Origin: Bacillota bacterium
GTDB taxonomy: Bacteria > Bacillota > Bacilli > Alicyclobacillales > SLC66
DNA: 8,854 bases
Reading direction: 5' to 3'
Assembly: GCA_021821225.1 (NCBI GenBank)
Contig: JAKACR010000104.1
Location: forward strand, 1 to 8,854
The position numbers and the translations under genes are program-made. The notes under the pieces are model-generated. The model worked only from the letters and a program-made list of their open reading frames with translations, was not told the origin of the DNA and made no database searches. Position 1 is the stretch's first letter; every line of letters begins with the position of its first letter. Of this stretch, positions 1 through 6,569 are shown in pieces.

Positions 1-432
1 CATCAGGACAATCGTCCCGCTGTCCGCCACCGCGTAGGCGCAACCGGTCAGAACGGCGTGGACGCGGGTAAATTCGGCCGGGCCGTCCGTATCCCACAGA
101 ACCGTGTCGTACGGGCGAAGGACTTCCCGCAGGCCGTAGCGCGCGCTGAAATCTTCTCCCCATAGGCCGAGGCAGCCAGGTTGCAGTTCGCGCAGGAGGG
201 AAGACAGCGCTTCTCGAAGTTGCGTCCCGCTGTCCACCCTTTTCACTTCTCCGCCCAAGGATTCCAGTTCTTCCTGAAACCGGTCCGCCGAATCCGCGCC
301 CGCCTCGTTTTGTGCTTCGCGCCAGAATGCGGGCGCGCCCACTTCCGTTGCCGCCCGCACCGGCGTCTTTTGCAGAGGGGACGGACGGCCGAGCCGAGCT
401 GCGATACGCGAGAAGAAGATCTGTTCGTTCAC
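1..432 (-). CDS. lutC: LutC, L-lactate utilization protein C (C-terminal part beyond window)
   Basis: LutC belongs to the LUD/YkgG family and is one of three proteins needed for L-lactate oxidation to pyruvate by the cytoplasmic iron-sulfur LutABC system; its exact biochemical role is not settled. Reading the minus strand from GTG at 432 gives 144 residues with no stop up to the window edge, beginning MNEQIFFSRIAARLGRP. The last residues seen, LTGCAYAVADSGTIVLM, match the family's conserved TGC-YAIADTGT-type segment. Bacillus LutC is about 240 residues, so roughly the last 95 are missing. The start is fixed by a strong GGAGG (440-444) seven nt upstream. The GTG overlaps the lutB stop as GTGA, implying translational coupling in a lutABC operon. 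Family and start are clear; whether the gene is intact cannot be seen. Confidence 0.92.
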   Translation of the reverse strand, partial: MNEQIFFSRIAARLGRPSPLQKTPVRAATEVGAPAFWREAQNEAGADSADRFQEELESLGGEVKRVDSGTQLREALSSLLRELQPGCLGLWGEDFSARYGLREVLRPYDTVLWDTDGPAEFTRVHAVLTGCAYAVADSGTIVLM

Positions 433-1877
433 GGGGTCTCCTCCTTTTTTGTCTCCGCTGTTTTCTTGGACGACGATTGCAGCGTCCGCCAGCGCTCGCG
501 AAAGGACGTTTCGGCCAGCGGTGGCGCCGTTCTGCTGGCCGTCCAACCGGCAAGGGGCCCGATGGCCGCCGTGATCGCCCCGCGTCGGACAAGCGGCCGC
601 TGGACCACCCGCCCGGCGGCCATCGCCAGCCGATAGCGCTGATGATGGCGAAAGACGGCCGCGAACGTCCGGAACGCCGCTCGCTCCGCGCGGTGTGTTG
701 CGCCGGATGCGACCTTGCGCTGGCGCAGTTTGACCAGCATATCGTGCAGGGGAATTTTTACGGGACATGCCTCATAACAGGCGCCGCAGAGACTGGAGGC
801 GTAGGGGAGATCCGCGTACTTCTCGTCCTGTTGCAAAAGCGGCGTCAGGACCGCGCCGATCGGTCCGGGATACACGGAACCGTAAGCGTGACCGCCGATC
901 TGTCGGTAGACAGGACACACGTTCAGACAGGCGCCGCAGCGGATGCAATGAAGGACGTCCTGGAAATCAGGGTCGCCCAACTGGCGTGACCGGCCATTGT
1001 CGAGGATCACGATGTGAAGTTCCTGGGCGCCGTCCTGTTCTCCTTCCCGCCTTGGACCGGTCACCAGGGAGAGATACGCGGTGATCTTCTGCCCGGTGGC
1101 GCTGCGCGGCAGCAAGTTGGCGAAGACCTCAAGGTCCGCAAAGGTGGGGATGACGCGCTCCATGCCCATGAGCACGATGTGCGTCCGCGGCAGATTGGCG
1201 ACCATGTCCGCGTTGCCCTCGTTGGTGAAAAGCGTGACGGTGCCGGATTCGGCAATCCCAAAATTGCATCCGGTGATGCCGACATCGGCCCGAAGAAACT
1301 TCTCGCGCATCGCCTTGCGCGCAAACCCGGCGAGCGCTGCCGTGTCGGTGGTCAGCGCCTCGCCGCCAGCTTTTGCGAACAGGTCGCGGATCTGTCCGCG
1401 GTTTTTGTGAATTGCCGGGATGATGATGTGAGACGGCGTCTCGCCCGCCAACTGAACGATGTATTCTCCAAGGTCTGTCTCAATGGTCTCGATACCGGAT
1501 TCCTGCAGGTGATGGTTGATGTGAATCTCCTCGGACACCATGGACTTGGATTTGACCACAAGGCGGCATTCTTTTTGTCGGACGATGTCCATCACATACG
1601 TTGCCGCCTCATTCGCATCGGCGGCGAAGTGGACGTTTCCTCCGGCCGCGCGGACATTCTTGACAAACTCGGCAAGATAAAAATCCAGATGGGCGATGGT
1701 GTGGGCACGGATCAGGCGTCCCTGTTCCCGCCATTTCTCCCACTGACCGAGGGCGTTCGTACTGGCCCGCTTCTTGTCGCGCAAACGGTCAGCGGTGAAG
1801 CGGACGGCGGCGCGCAGAAAATCGTCCTGCAAGGCGGAGCGGGCGCGCGTCTGTATATCGCTTGTCGGCTGATTCAC
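429..1877 (-). CDS. lutB: LutB, iron-sulfur L-lactate oxidation protein
   Basis: LutB is the large iron-sulfur subunit of the LutABC system that oxidises L-lactate to pyruvate in the cytoplasm. The 482-residue product has an N-terminal LUD domain (about residues 60-300, with the conserved ITGCNFGIAESGTVTLFTNE stretch at 201-220). A ferredoxin-like domain follows: CIRCGACLNVCP (Cys 311, 314, 317, 321) and a second cluster motif LCGACYEACP (Cys 364, 367, 371), which lacks the first Cys of the standard four, as I recall for this family. GPIGAVLTPLL (338-348) between the clusters is also typical. Length fits Bacillus LutB (about 475). The GTG start overlaps the lutA stop as GTGA, with a GAGGGGG Shine-Dalgarno about 10 nt upstream inside lutA. 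The lysine-rich C-terminal tail (KKTAETKKEETP) is partly dictated by the lutC ribosome binding site it overlaps. Confidence 0.96.
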   Translation of the reverse strand: MNQPTSDIQTRARSALQDDFLRAAVRFTADRLRDKKRASTNALGQWEKWREQGRLIRAHTIAHLDFYLAEFVKNVRAAGGNVHFAADANEAATYVMDIVRQKECRLVVKSKSMVSEEIHINHHLQESGIETIETDLGEYIVQLAGETPSHIIIPAIHKNRGQIRDLFAKAGGEALTTDTAALAGFARKAMREKFLRADVGITGCNFGIAESGTVTLFTNEGNADMVANLPRTHIVLMGMERVIPTFADLEVFANLLPRSATGQKITAYLSLVTGPRREGEQDGAQELHIVILDNGRSRQLGDPDFQDVLHCIRCGACLNVCPVYRQIGGHAYGSVYPGPIGAVLTPLLQQDEKYADLPYASSLCGACYEACPVKIPLHDMLVKLRQRKVASGATHRAERAAFRTFAAVFRHHQRYRLAMAAGRVVQRPLVRRGAITAAIGPLAGWTASRTAPPLAETSFRERWRTLQSSSKKTAETKKEETP

Positions 1878-2623
1878 CGGGTTTTTTCCCCCTCTGCGAG
1901 TAAAATGCCTTCGTGCAGCAGTTCGGCCAGGTGCATCACCCGGACGGCGCGTCCCTCGTGCCGCAGGCGCCCGCCAATGTTCATCAGGCAGCCCATGTCG
2001 CCGCTGACCAGGACTTCCGCCCCGGTCTCCACGACGTGCGCCGCTTTTTCCGTCACCATCGCAGTGGACAGATCCGCCATCTTAATGGAAAACGTGCCGC
2101 CAAAACCGCAGCAGTCGTCGGCGTAGGGCAGGTCCACCAATTGCAAGTCGGCCACCTGGGAGAGCAACTGGAGCGGTTCGTCTCTCACGCCGAGAAGACG
2201 GGATCCGTGACACGACGGATGATAGGTGACTCTATGCGGAAAGCGGGCGTTAAGTGGCGGCGATCCCAAAACGCGCACCATGAATTGGGAGAACTCGTAT
2301 GTCTTTTGCGCCAGATCGGCCGCCTGCCGCGCACGGCGGGGATCGGCCCGAAACAGGTCGGAATAGTAGTGCCGGACCATGCCCGCGCAGGAACCCGACG
2401 CCGTGACCACATACTCGGACTCGGAAAAGGCGTCGAGCAGGGTCGTCGCGACGGTGCGCGCCTCGTCCGCGTAGCCGCTGTTGAACGCCGGCTGACCGCA
2501 GCAGGTCTGTTGTTCCGGAAAGTCGACCTCGACTCCGCAGCGGTTCAGGATATCGACCACGGCCTCGCCCACAGAGGGATAGAAGTTGTCGATGAGACAG
2601 GTGATGAAAAGCGAGACTTTCAT
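1874..2623 (-). CDS. lutA: LutA, cysteine-rich L-lactate oxidation protein
   Basis: LutA is the small subunit of LutABC, related to the cysteine-rich C-terminal region of glycolate oxidase GlcF and heterodisulfide reductase HdrB. The 249-residue protein shows two CCG domains. The first has C9, C41-C42-G (CCGQPAFNSG) and C79; the second has C138 (HPSCHG), C171-C172-G (CCGFGGTFS) and C212. These are the expected iron-sulfur ligands, and the length is close to Bacillus LutA (about 238). It is the first gene of the minus-strand operon. The ATG at 2623 follows an AAAGAGGGGAG ribosome binding site (about 2627-2637), and a sigma-A-type promoter lies 40-65 nt upstream. The stop overlaps the lutB GTG by 4 nt. 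Divergent placement from the rhamnose genes suggests use of L-lactate formed from L-lactaldehyde. Confidence 0.96.
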   Translation of the reverse strand: MKVSLFITCLIDNFYPSVGEAVVDILNRCGVEVDFPEQQTCCGQPAFNSGYADEARTVATTLLDAFSESEYVVTASGSCAGMVRHYYSDLFRADPRRARQAADLAQKTYEFSQFMVRVLGSPPLNARFPHRVTYHPSCHGSRLLGVRDEPLQLLSQVADLQLVDLPYADDCCGFGGTFSIKMADLSTAMVTEKAAHVVETGAEVLVSGDMGCLMNIGGRLRHEGRAVRVMHLAELLHEGILLAEGEKTR

Positions 2624-2626
2624 GGG

Positions 2627-2637
2627 CTCCCCTCTTT
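2627..2637 (-). promoter_or_regulatory. lutA ribosome binding site
   Basis: The minus strand reads AAAGAGGGGAG just before lutA, about 3-5 nt from its ATG. It supports 2623 as the start; no other in-frame start with such a site lies upstream. Confidence 0.7.
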
Positions 2638-2661
2638 GCAGGCACTCTCATGGATGTTGAT

Positions 2662-2690
2662 ATTGTACGCATATTTGTCTTCAACGTCAA
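2662..2690 (-). promoter_or_regulatory. Probable sigma-A promoter of lutABC
   Basis: On the minus strand, TTGACG (complement of 2685-2690) is followed by exactly 17 nt and TACAAT (complement of 2662-2667). Each hexamer is 5 of 6 to consensus. Transcription would start near 2655, leaving a leader of about 30 nt with the lutA ribosome binding site. No start was measured; this is a pattern call with good spacing in an AT-rich gap. Confidence 0.75.
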
Positions 2691-2730
2691 TTAATCTCAC
2701 GAAAATAGATCGATAAACACAGGCGATACG

Positions 2731-2759
2731 TTGACAAAACATATAAAAAGAAAGATGAT
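2731..2759 (+). promoter_or_regulatory. Probable sigma-A promoter of the rhamnose operon
   Basis: A perfect TTGACA (-35, 2731-2736) is followed by 17 nt and GATGAT (2754-2759; 4 of 6 to TATAAT). The start would fall near 2766, giving a leader of about 58 nt before TTG 2824. The -10 is weak, as is common for activated or repressed sugar operons. The TTG of this -35 box opens a longer reading frame into rhaB, so a gene finder may take it as a start codon. The alternative TATAAA at 2742-2747 lies too close to TTGACA to be its -10. Confidence 0.55.
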
Positions 2760-2807
2760 TAAAGAGGTTGTTCAAAAAGGAACAGGGTGGTATGAGACCC
2801 AATACAC

Positions 2808-2826
2808 GGGGGTGGACGCGCACTTG
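2808..2826 (+). promoter_or_regulatory. rhaB ribosome binding site and TTG start
   Basis: GGGGGTGG (2808-2815) resembles GGAGGTG and sits 8 nt before TTG 2824, which opens directly into the conserved kinase N-terminus (LFGVLAVDLGASNGR). The upstream in-frame candidates are weaker. TTG 2731 overlaps the -35 box, ATG 2755 lacks a clear site, and GTG 2812 lies within this ribosome binding site. Confidence 0.6.
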
Positions 2827-4326
2827 TTCGGAGTCCTTGCGGTGGATCTGGGCGCTTCAAACGGCAGAGTGGTTCTGGGGGAATTCACCGGCGAACGTCT
2901 GCGGTTGCGTGAGCTGCGGCGGTTCCCCAATCGGCCTGTACATGAGCAGCAGGCCGTCCATTGGAACGTCCGCGCTCTTTTCGAAGAAGTTTTAGCAGGA
3001 CTGGCGGAAGCGGCGGTGAGCGCTCCAGATCTGCGCGCCGTCGCCATCGACAGTTGGGCGGTGGACTTCGGCCTGGTTGACCGGCGTGGAGCATTGTTGG
3101 CCGAACCCCGGCACTATCGGGACCCGCGCCATGCGGAAGCCATGGAGGACGTGCTCGGACGGCTGGAGCGTTCTGCACTGTTTGCCCGCACGGGCGTACA
3201 GATTCAGCCCATCAACACGCTCTTTCAGTTGTTTGGCATGCGGCGGGCGGAACCGGGCGTGCTGGATGCCGCGGACAAGCTGCTGCTGATTCCTGATCTT
3301 CTAAATTACTGGTTAACCGGTGTGCAGCGCGCCGAATTCACCAATGCCACGACGACCCAGATGCTGCACCCAGCGACGGGCGACTGGCACGTCGAACTGC
3401 TGGCGGAGTTGGGGTTGCCTGCGCGTATGTTGCCGCCCGTGGCGCAGCCCGGCGCGGTGCTCGGCCCGCTGCGAAGCGGCTGGTTTGAGCCGTCCCCCGG
3501 TCTTGGTAACGTGCAGGTGGTGCACACCGCCTCGCACGACACCGCGGCGGCCGTGATCTCCGTGCCGCGCCGCCATTCCCGCTTTGCCTACATCAGTTCA
3601 GGCACGTGGTCGCTGCTGGGAACGGTCGTGTCTGCTCCGGTCATCGACAGACGGACGGAAGAGTGGAATTTTACAAATGAAGGCGGAATCGGGAACTACC
3701 GATTGTTAAAAAATGTGATGGGGCTGTGGCTGTTGCAGGAAACGCAAAGAATCCTATCCGCGAAAGGGCTCTCGGCCGATGTCGGGACGCTGCTTTCGGC
3801 CGCGCGCGCGGCGCCGCCGTTCACGTGCCTGTTTGATCCGGACGACCCTCGCCTTTTCAATCCCGCCGACATGGTGGAGGCGATCGGACAGATCTGCGCG
3901 GAGAGCGGACAGCGCCGACCGGCGAACGAAGGCGTTCTGGTGCGCGGCATACTGGAGAGTCTCGCGTTCAAGTATCGCATGGTGCTCGAACAGCTTGAGA
4001 CGATCGCCGGGACGTGTTTTTCCGAACTGCACATCGTCGGCGGCGGGTCGCACAACGAATTGTTGAACCAGTTCACAGCCGACAGCACGGGCAGAGAGGT
4101 TATTGCCGGACCGGCCGAGGCGAGCGCCATGGGTAATGTGCTGGTGCAGCTCCTTGCGTTAGGAGAACTTAGTTCCGCCGACGAGATGGGAGACATCGTG
4201 TGTCGATCTGTGGAAACCAGAGTGTACTTCCCCGCGGACGGGGAGGCCTGGACACAGGCGTATGAACATTTTCAAGGCCTGCTCAAACAGCGGGAGAAAA
4301 GGGGTAACGGTGATGGCAATGTATGA
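2824..4326 (+). CDS. rhaB: L-rhamnulokinase RhaB (FGGY family)
   Basis: RhaB phosphorylates L-rhamnulose with ATP to L-rhamnulose 1-phosphate in the cytoplasm. The call uses start TTG 2824 (500 residues); the open frame extends to TTG 2731 (531), but E. coli and Bacillus RhaB are about 485-490 residues and begin near the AVDLGAS motif. Numbered from 2824: DLGASNGR (8-15) is the first FGGY phosphate-binding element; the DSWAVDFG region (76-83) is typical of RhaB; TASHDTAAAV contains the catalytic Asp (239); SSGTWSLLG (258-266) and GGGSHNELLNQFTAD (406-420) form the ATP-site half. The rhaEW neighbour makes rhamnulose much more likely than another sugar such as L-fuculose. It is the first gene of the plus-strand operon, and its 3' end overlaps rhaEW by 14 nt. 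Family is secure; the start is inferred. Confidence 0.93.
   Translation: MFGVLAVDLGASNGRVVLGEFTGERLRLRELRRFPNRPVHEQQAVHWNVRALFEEVLAGLAEAAVSAPDLRAVAIDSWAVDFGLVDRRGALLAEPRHYRDPRHAEAMEDVLGRLERSALFARTGVQIQPINTLFQLFGMRRAEPGVLDAADKLLLIPDLLNYWLTGVQRAEFTNATTTQMLHPATGDWHVELLAELGLPARMLPPVAQPGAVLGPLRSGWFEPSPGLGNVQVVHTASHDTAAAVISVPRRHSRFAYISSGTWSLLGTVVSAPVIDRRTEEWNFTNEGGIGNYRLLKNVMGLWLLQETQRILSAKGLSADVGTLLSAARAAPPFTCLFDPDDPRLFNPADMVEAIGQICAESGQRRPANEGVLVRGILESLAFKYRMVLEQLETIAGTCFSELHIVGGGSHNELLNQFTADSTGREVIAGPAEASAMGNVLVQLLALGELSSADEMGDIVCRSVETRVYFPADGEAWTQAYEHFQGLLKQREKRGNGDGNV
4299..4304 (+). promoter_or_regulatory. Ribosome binding site deciding the rhaEW start
   Basis: AAGGGG within the 3' end of rhaB lies 8 nt before ATG 4313. 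It makes this start better than the upstream in-frame ATG 4262, which would add 17 residues outside the conserved aldolase domain. Confidence 0.6.
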
Positions 4327-6358
4327 AGCGCCAGGCGCATTGCGGGAACTGGCGGAACGTTCAAACAAACTCGGAAGCGATCGCAGCGTCTGCAACTGGG
4401 GCGGCGGCAACACGTCGGTCAAAACGCGGGAGATTGATCACATGGGCCGCGAGATCGATGTGCTCTGGGTGAAAGGGAGCGGGTCGGATCTGGCTGAGGC
4501 GACTACAAAGAGTTTTACCGCGCTGCGTCTGGCCGAAGTGTTGCCGCTGTTCGAACGCGAGACGATGACGGATGAAGAGATGGTCGACCACCTCGCGCAC
4601 TGCATGCTCGACAGTAAACAGCCCCGGTCTTCCATCGAGACTCTGCTGCACGCGTTTATTCCCTTCAGGCATGTCGACCACACGCATCCTGACAGCATCA
4701 TCTCTCTTTGCTGCAGTGATACGGGGCGAGAACTCGCGCGGGAGATCTTCGGTTCCCGAGCGTTGTGGGTTCCGTACATCCGTCCGGGATTTGCCTTATC
4801 AAAATTGATCGGGGAGGCGGTGCGCAGTCATCCCGCGTGCGAACTCGTGCTTATGGAGAAGCACGGGCTGATCACATGGGGCGACACTTCGGAAACGTGC
4901 TACGAAAACACGATGCGGATCATTGCGGAGATGGCGGCGTACATCAAGAAGCGAAGCGGCGGATCGACGGTTTTCGGAGGACTTCGCCATCACTCCCTGT
5001 CCGCCGACGCGCGCCGCAAGGCGGCCGCCGCTCTGCTGCCTGTCGTGCGTGGCATCGTCTCCGGAGAGCGGCATGCCATCCTGACGTACGACGACGGTGA
5101 AGACTTTCTGGAATTTATAAATTCCCGCGCAGCGGCGACGTTGTCGCAGGTGGGCGCCGCCTGTCCGGACCATCTCGTGCACACGAAACGCACGCCGCTT
5201 TACGTGGACTGGGATCCGGCGACAGGCGATCTGCAGGCGCTGCAGAATCAGTTGCGAATCGGACTGGAGAAGTACCGGCAGGACTATCTCGTGTACTACG
5301 AACGAAACGTCGACCGGGATGTTCCCATGCACGATCCGTATCCGCGTGTCATCCTGATTCCCGGACTCGGCGTGATCAGCACGGGAAAATCGAAAAAAAT
5401 GGCCAATGTTGCCGCGGCCCTCTACCGACGGGCGGTCGCCGTCATGCGAGGCGCGAGCGCGCTTGGAACATTTGTTTCGCTGACGGAGAAAGAATCGTTT
5501 GATGTCGAATACTGGCCGCTGGAATTGTATAAGCTGTCGCTCGCTCCGCCCGAGCGCGGCCTGTCGCGCAAGGTGGCGTTCATCACGGGAGGAGCGGGCG
5601 GCATCGGCAGCGCCGCGGCGCAGCGAATGGCCGCACAAGGCGCCCACGTTGTGCTCGCGGATCTCGCCCACGAGGCGGCGGTGCAGACGGCTGGCCGACT
5701 GAACGAGATGTTCGGGGAAGGCGCGGCGCTCGGCGTGTTCTTGGATGTGACCGACGAGGAAAAAGTCGCGCGTGCGTTCCAGGAGGCCATCCTGACATAC
5801 GGAGGCGTCGATGTCTTCGTGTCGAACGCCGGTCTCGCCAGTTCCTCGCCTGTTCTTGAAACCACGTTGGACGACTGGAACCGCAATGTCGCCGTTCTCG
5901 GAACGGGGTATTTCCTCACGTCCCGCGAGGCGTTCCGAATCATGGCGGATCAGGGGAAAGGCGGTTCCATCGTGTTCGTGACATCCAAAAACGCCGTCTA
6001 CGCCGGCAAGGATGCGGCGGCGTACAGTTCGGCCAAAGCGATGGAAGCCCATCTGGCGCGCTGTTTGGCGGTCGAGGGCGGCCCGCATGGCATTCGCGTC
6101 AATTCCGTCCTACCGGATGCCGTGCTGCAGGGATCGAACATCTGGAGTTCATCGTGGCGGGAAGAGCGTGCACGAGCGTATGGAATCGCGCCAGACGAAC
6201 TTGAGGCGCATTATCGCAAACGGACGATCCTTGATGTCAATATTTCCACAGGGGATATTGCCGAGGGAATTCTCTTTTTCGCGCTTCCCGCGTCGCAAAA
6301 GACCACCGGCTGCATGCTGACCATTGACGGCGGCGTGGCGGCTGCCTTCCCACGATAG
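4313..6358 (+). CDS. rhaEW: RhaEW, fused L-rhamnulose-1-phosphate aldolase / L-lactaldehyde dehydrogenase
   Basis: This bifunctional enzyme cleaves L-rhamnulose 1-phosphate to DHAP and L-lactaldehyde, then oxidises lactaldehyde to L-lactate with NAD. The 681-residue product fits Bacillus YuxG/RhaEW (about 690). Residues 1 to about 400 form a class II aldolase domain, with HVDHTHPD (His 120, 123, 125) and KHG (His 184) as likely zinc ligands. From about 418 a short-chain dehydrogenase follows: TGGAGGIG (425-432), Asp 450 after the second strand (favouring NAD), SNAG (504-507), Ser 558, and YxxxK with Tyr 571 and Lys 575. ATG 4313 is preferred over ATG 4262 because AAGGGG (4299-4304) sits 8 nt upstream and the overlap with rhaB shrinks to 14 nt; ATG 4319 is also possible. 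SDR oxidation of an aldehyde to an acid is unusual chemistry, but it is described for this fused family. Confidence 0.95.
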   Translation: MAMYEAPGALRELAERSNKLGSDRSVCNWGGGNTSVKTREIDHMGREIDVLWVKGSGSDLAEATTKSFTALRLAEVLPLFERETMTDEEMVDHLAHCMLDSKQPRSSIETLLHAFIPFRHVDHTHPDSIISLCCSDTGRELAREIFGSRALWVPYIRPGFALSKLIGEAVRSHPACELVLMEKHGLITWGDTSETCYENTMRIIAEMAAYIKKRSGGSTVFGGLRHHSLSADARRKAAAALLPVVRGIVSGERHAILTYDDGEDFLEFINSRAAATLSQVGAACPDHLVHTKRTPLYVDWDPATGDLQALQNQLRIGLEKYRQDYLVYYERNVDRDVPMHDPYPRVILIPGLGVISTGKSKKMANVAAALYRRAVAVMRGASALGTFVSLTEKESFDVEYWPLELYKLSLAPPERGLSRKVAFITGGAGGIGSAAAQRMAAQGAHVVLADLAHEAAVQTAGRLNEMFGEGAALGVFLDVTDEEKVARAFQEAILTYGGVDVFVSNAGLASSSPVLETTLDDWNRNVAVLGTGYFLTSREAFRIMADQGKGGSIVFVTSKNAVYAGKDAAAYSSAKAMEAHLARCLAVEGGPHGIRVNSVLPDAVLQGSNIWSSSWREERARAYGIAPDELEAHYRKRTILDVNISTGDIAEGILFFALPASQKTTGCMLTIDGGVAAAFPR

Positions 6359-6569
6359 GCGGCCATGGCGCTGGCGCGCGCCCCTCGGGGGATGAAAATT
6401 CGCCGGGTCGTCGCCCGCCAATAAAGCGGTGGAATAAAGTCTTGCTGGGTCGGCTGTATCTCTTTGCTCGTCGCGAGTTGTGCGGCGCAGCCGCGCTGTC
6501 TGAGCAGGGGCAAAGGGATCCGAGCGACTGGAACAGACCTATTTTCAGGGTAGAAAGGATGGCGAAATC
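6359..6569 (+). other. Intercistronic gap rhaEW-rhaI with small GC-rich inverted repeats
   Basis: This is the longest gap inside the rhamnose operon. It holds the perfect palindrome GGCGCGCGCC (6373-6382), CCCC-TC-GGGG (6381-6390), CTCG-TCG-CGAG (6467-6477) and GCGGC-GCA-GCCGC (6482-6494; extendable to a 7-pair stem at 6480-6496 with one G-T wobble). None is followed by a T run, so no intrinsic terminator is called. The hairpins could mark mRNA processing or stability sites, or be chance in GC-rich DNA. A 19-codon frame (6365-6424) has no ribosome binding site. No convincing promoter was seen. The rhaI ribosome binding site AAAGGATG (6554-6561) closes the region. Confidence 0.5.

Noticed and set aside
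1014..2126. Plus-strand 370-codon open frame opposite lutB/lutA
   Set aside because: It lies antisense to two clearly conserved lut genes, has no ribosome binding site and no recognisable domain, and is typical of long shadow frames in GC-rich coding DNA.
2600..2760. CcpA cre site in the divergent region
   Set aside because: I looked for TGWAANCGNTNWCA; the nearest resemblance (TGAAAAGCG at 2605-2613) does not keep the core spacing.
2792..2995. Short plus-strand frame (ATG 2792) in the rhaB leader with a nearby AAAGGA
   Set aside because: It runs out of frame into rhaB, and its residues are simply the shifted reading of the kinase N-terminus. A leader-peptide role is possible but unsupported.
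4799..6088. Minus-strand 429-codon open frame opposite rhaEW
   Set aside because: It is entirely antisense to a gene with intact catalytic motifs; its product is rich in Arg/His with no family resemblance.
6365..6424. 19-codon frame after rhaEW as a possible leader peptide
   Set aside because: No Shine-Dalgarno sequence precedes it, and there is no regulatory codon run or downstream attenuator with a T tract.
6482..6494. GCGGC-GCA-GCCGC hairpin as a rho-independent terminator
   Set aside because: It is short and not followed by a T run; it sits upstream of a same-operon gene.
6420..6569. T-box or riboswitch leader before rhaI
   Set aside because: AGGGTAGAA near 6548 superficially recalls the T-box AGGGTGG core, but the rest of the motif and an antiterminator are absent, and the context is not amino-acid related.
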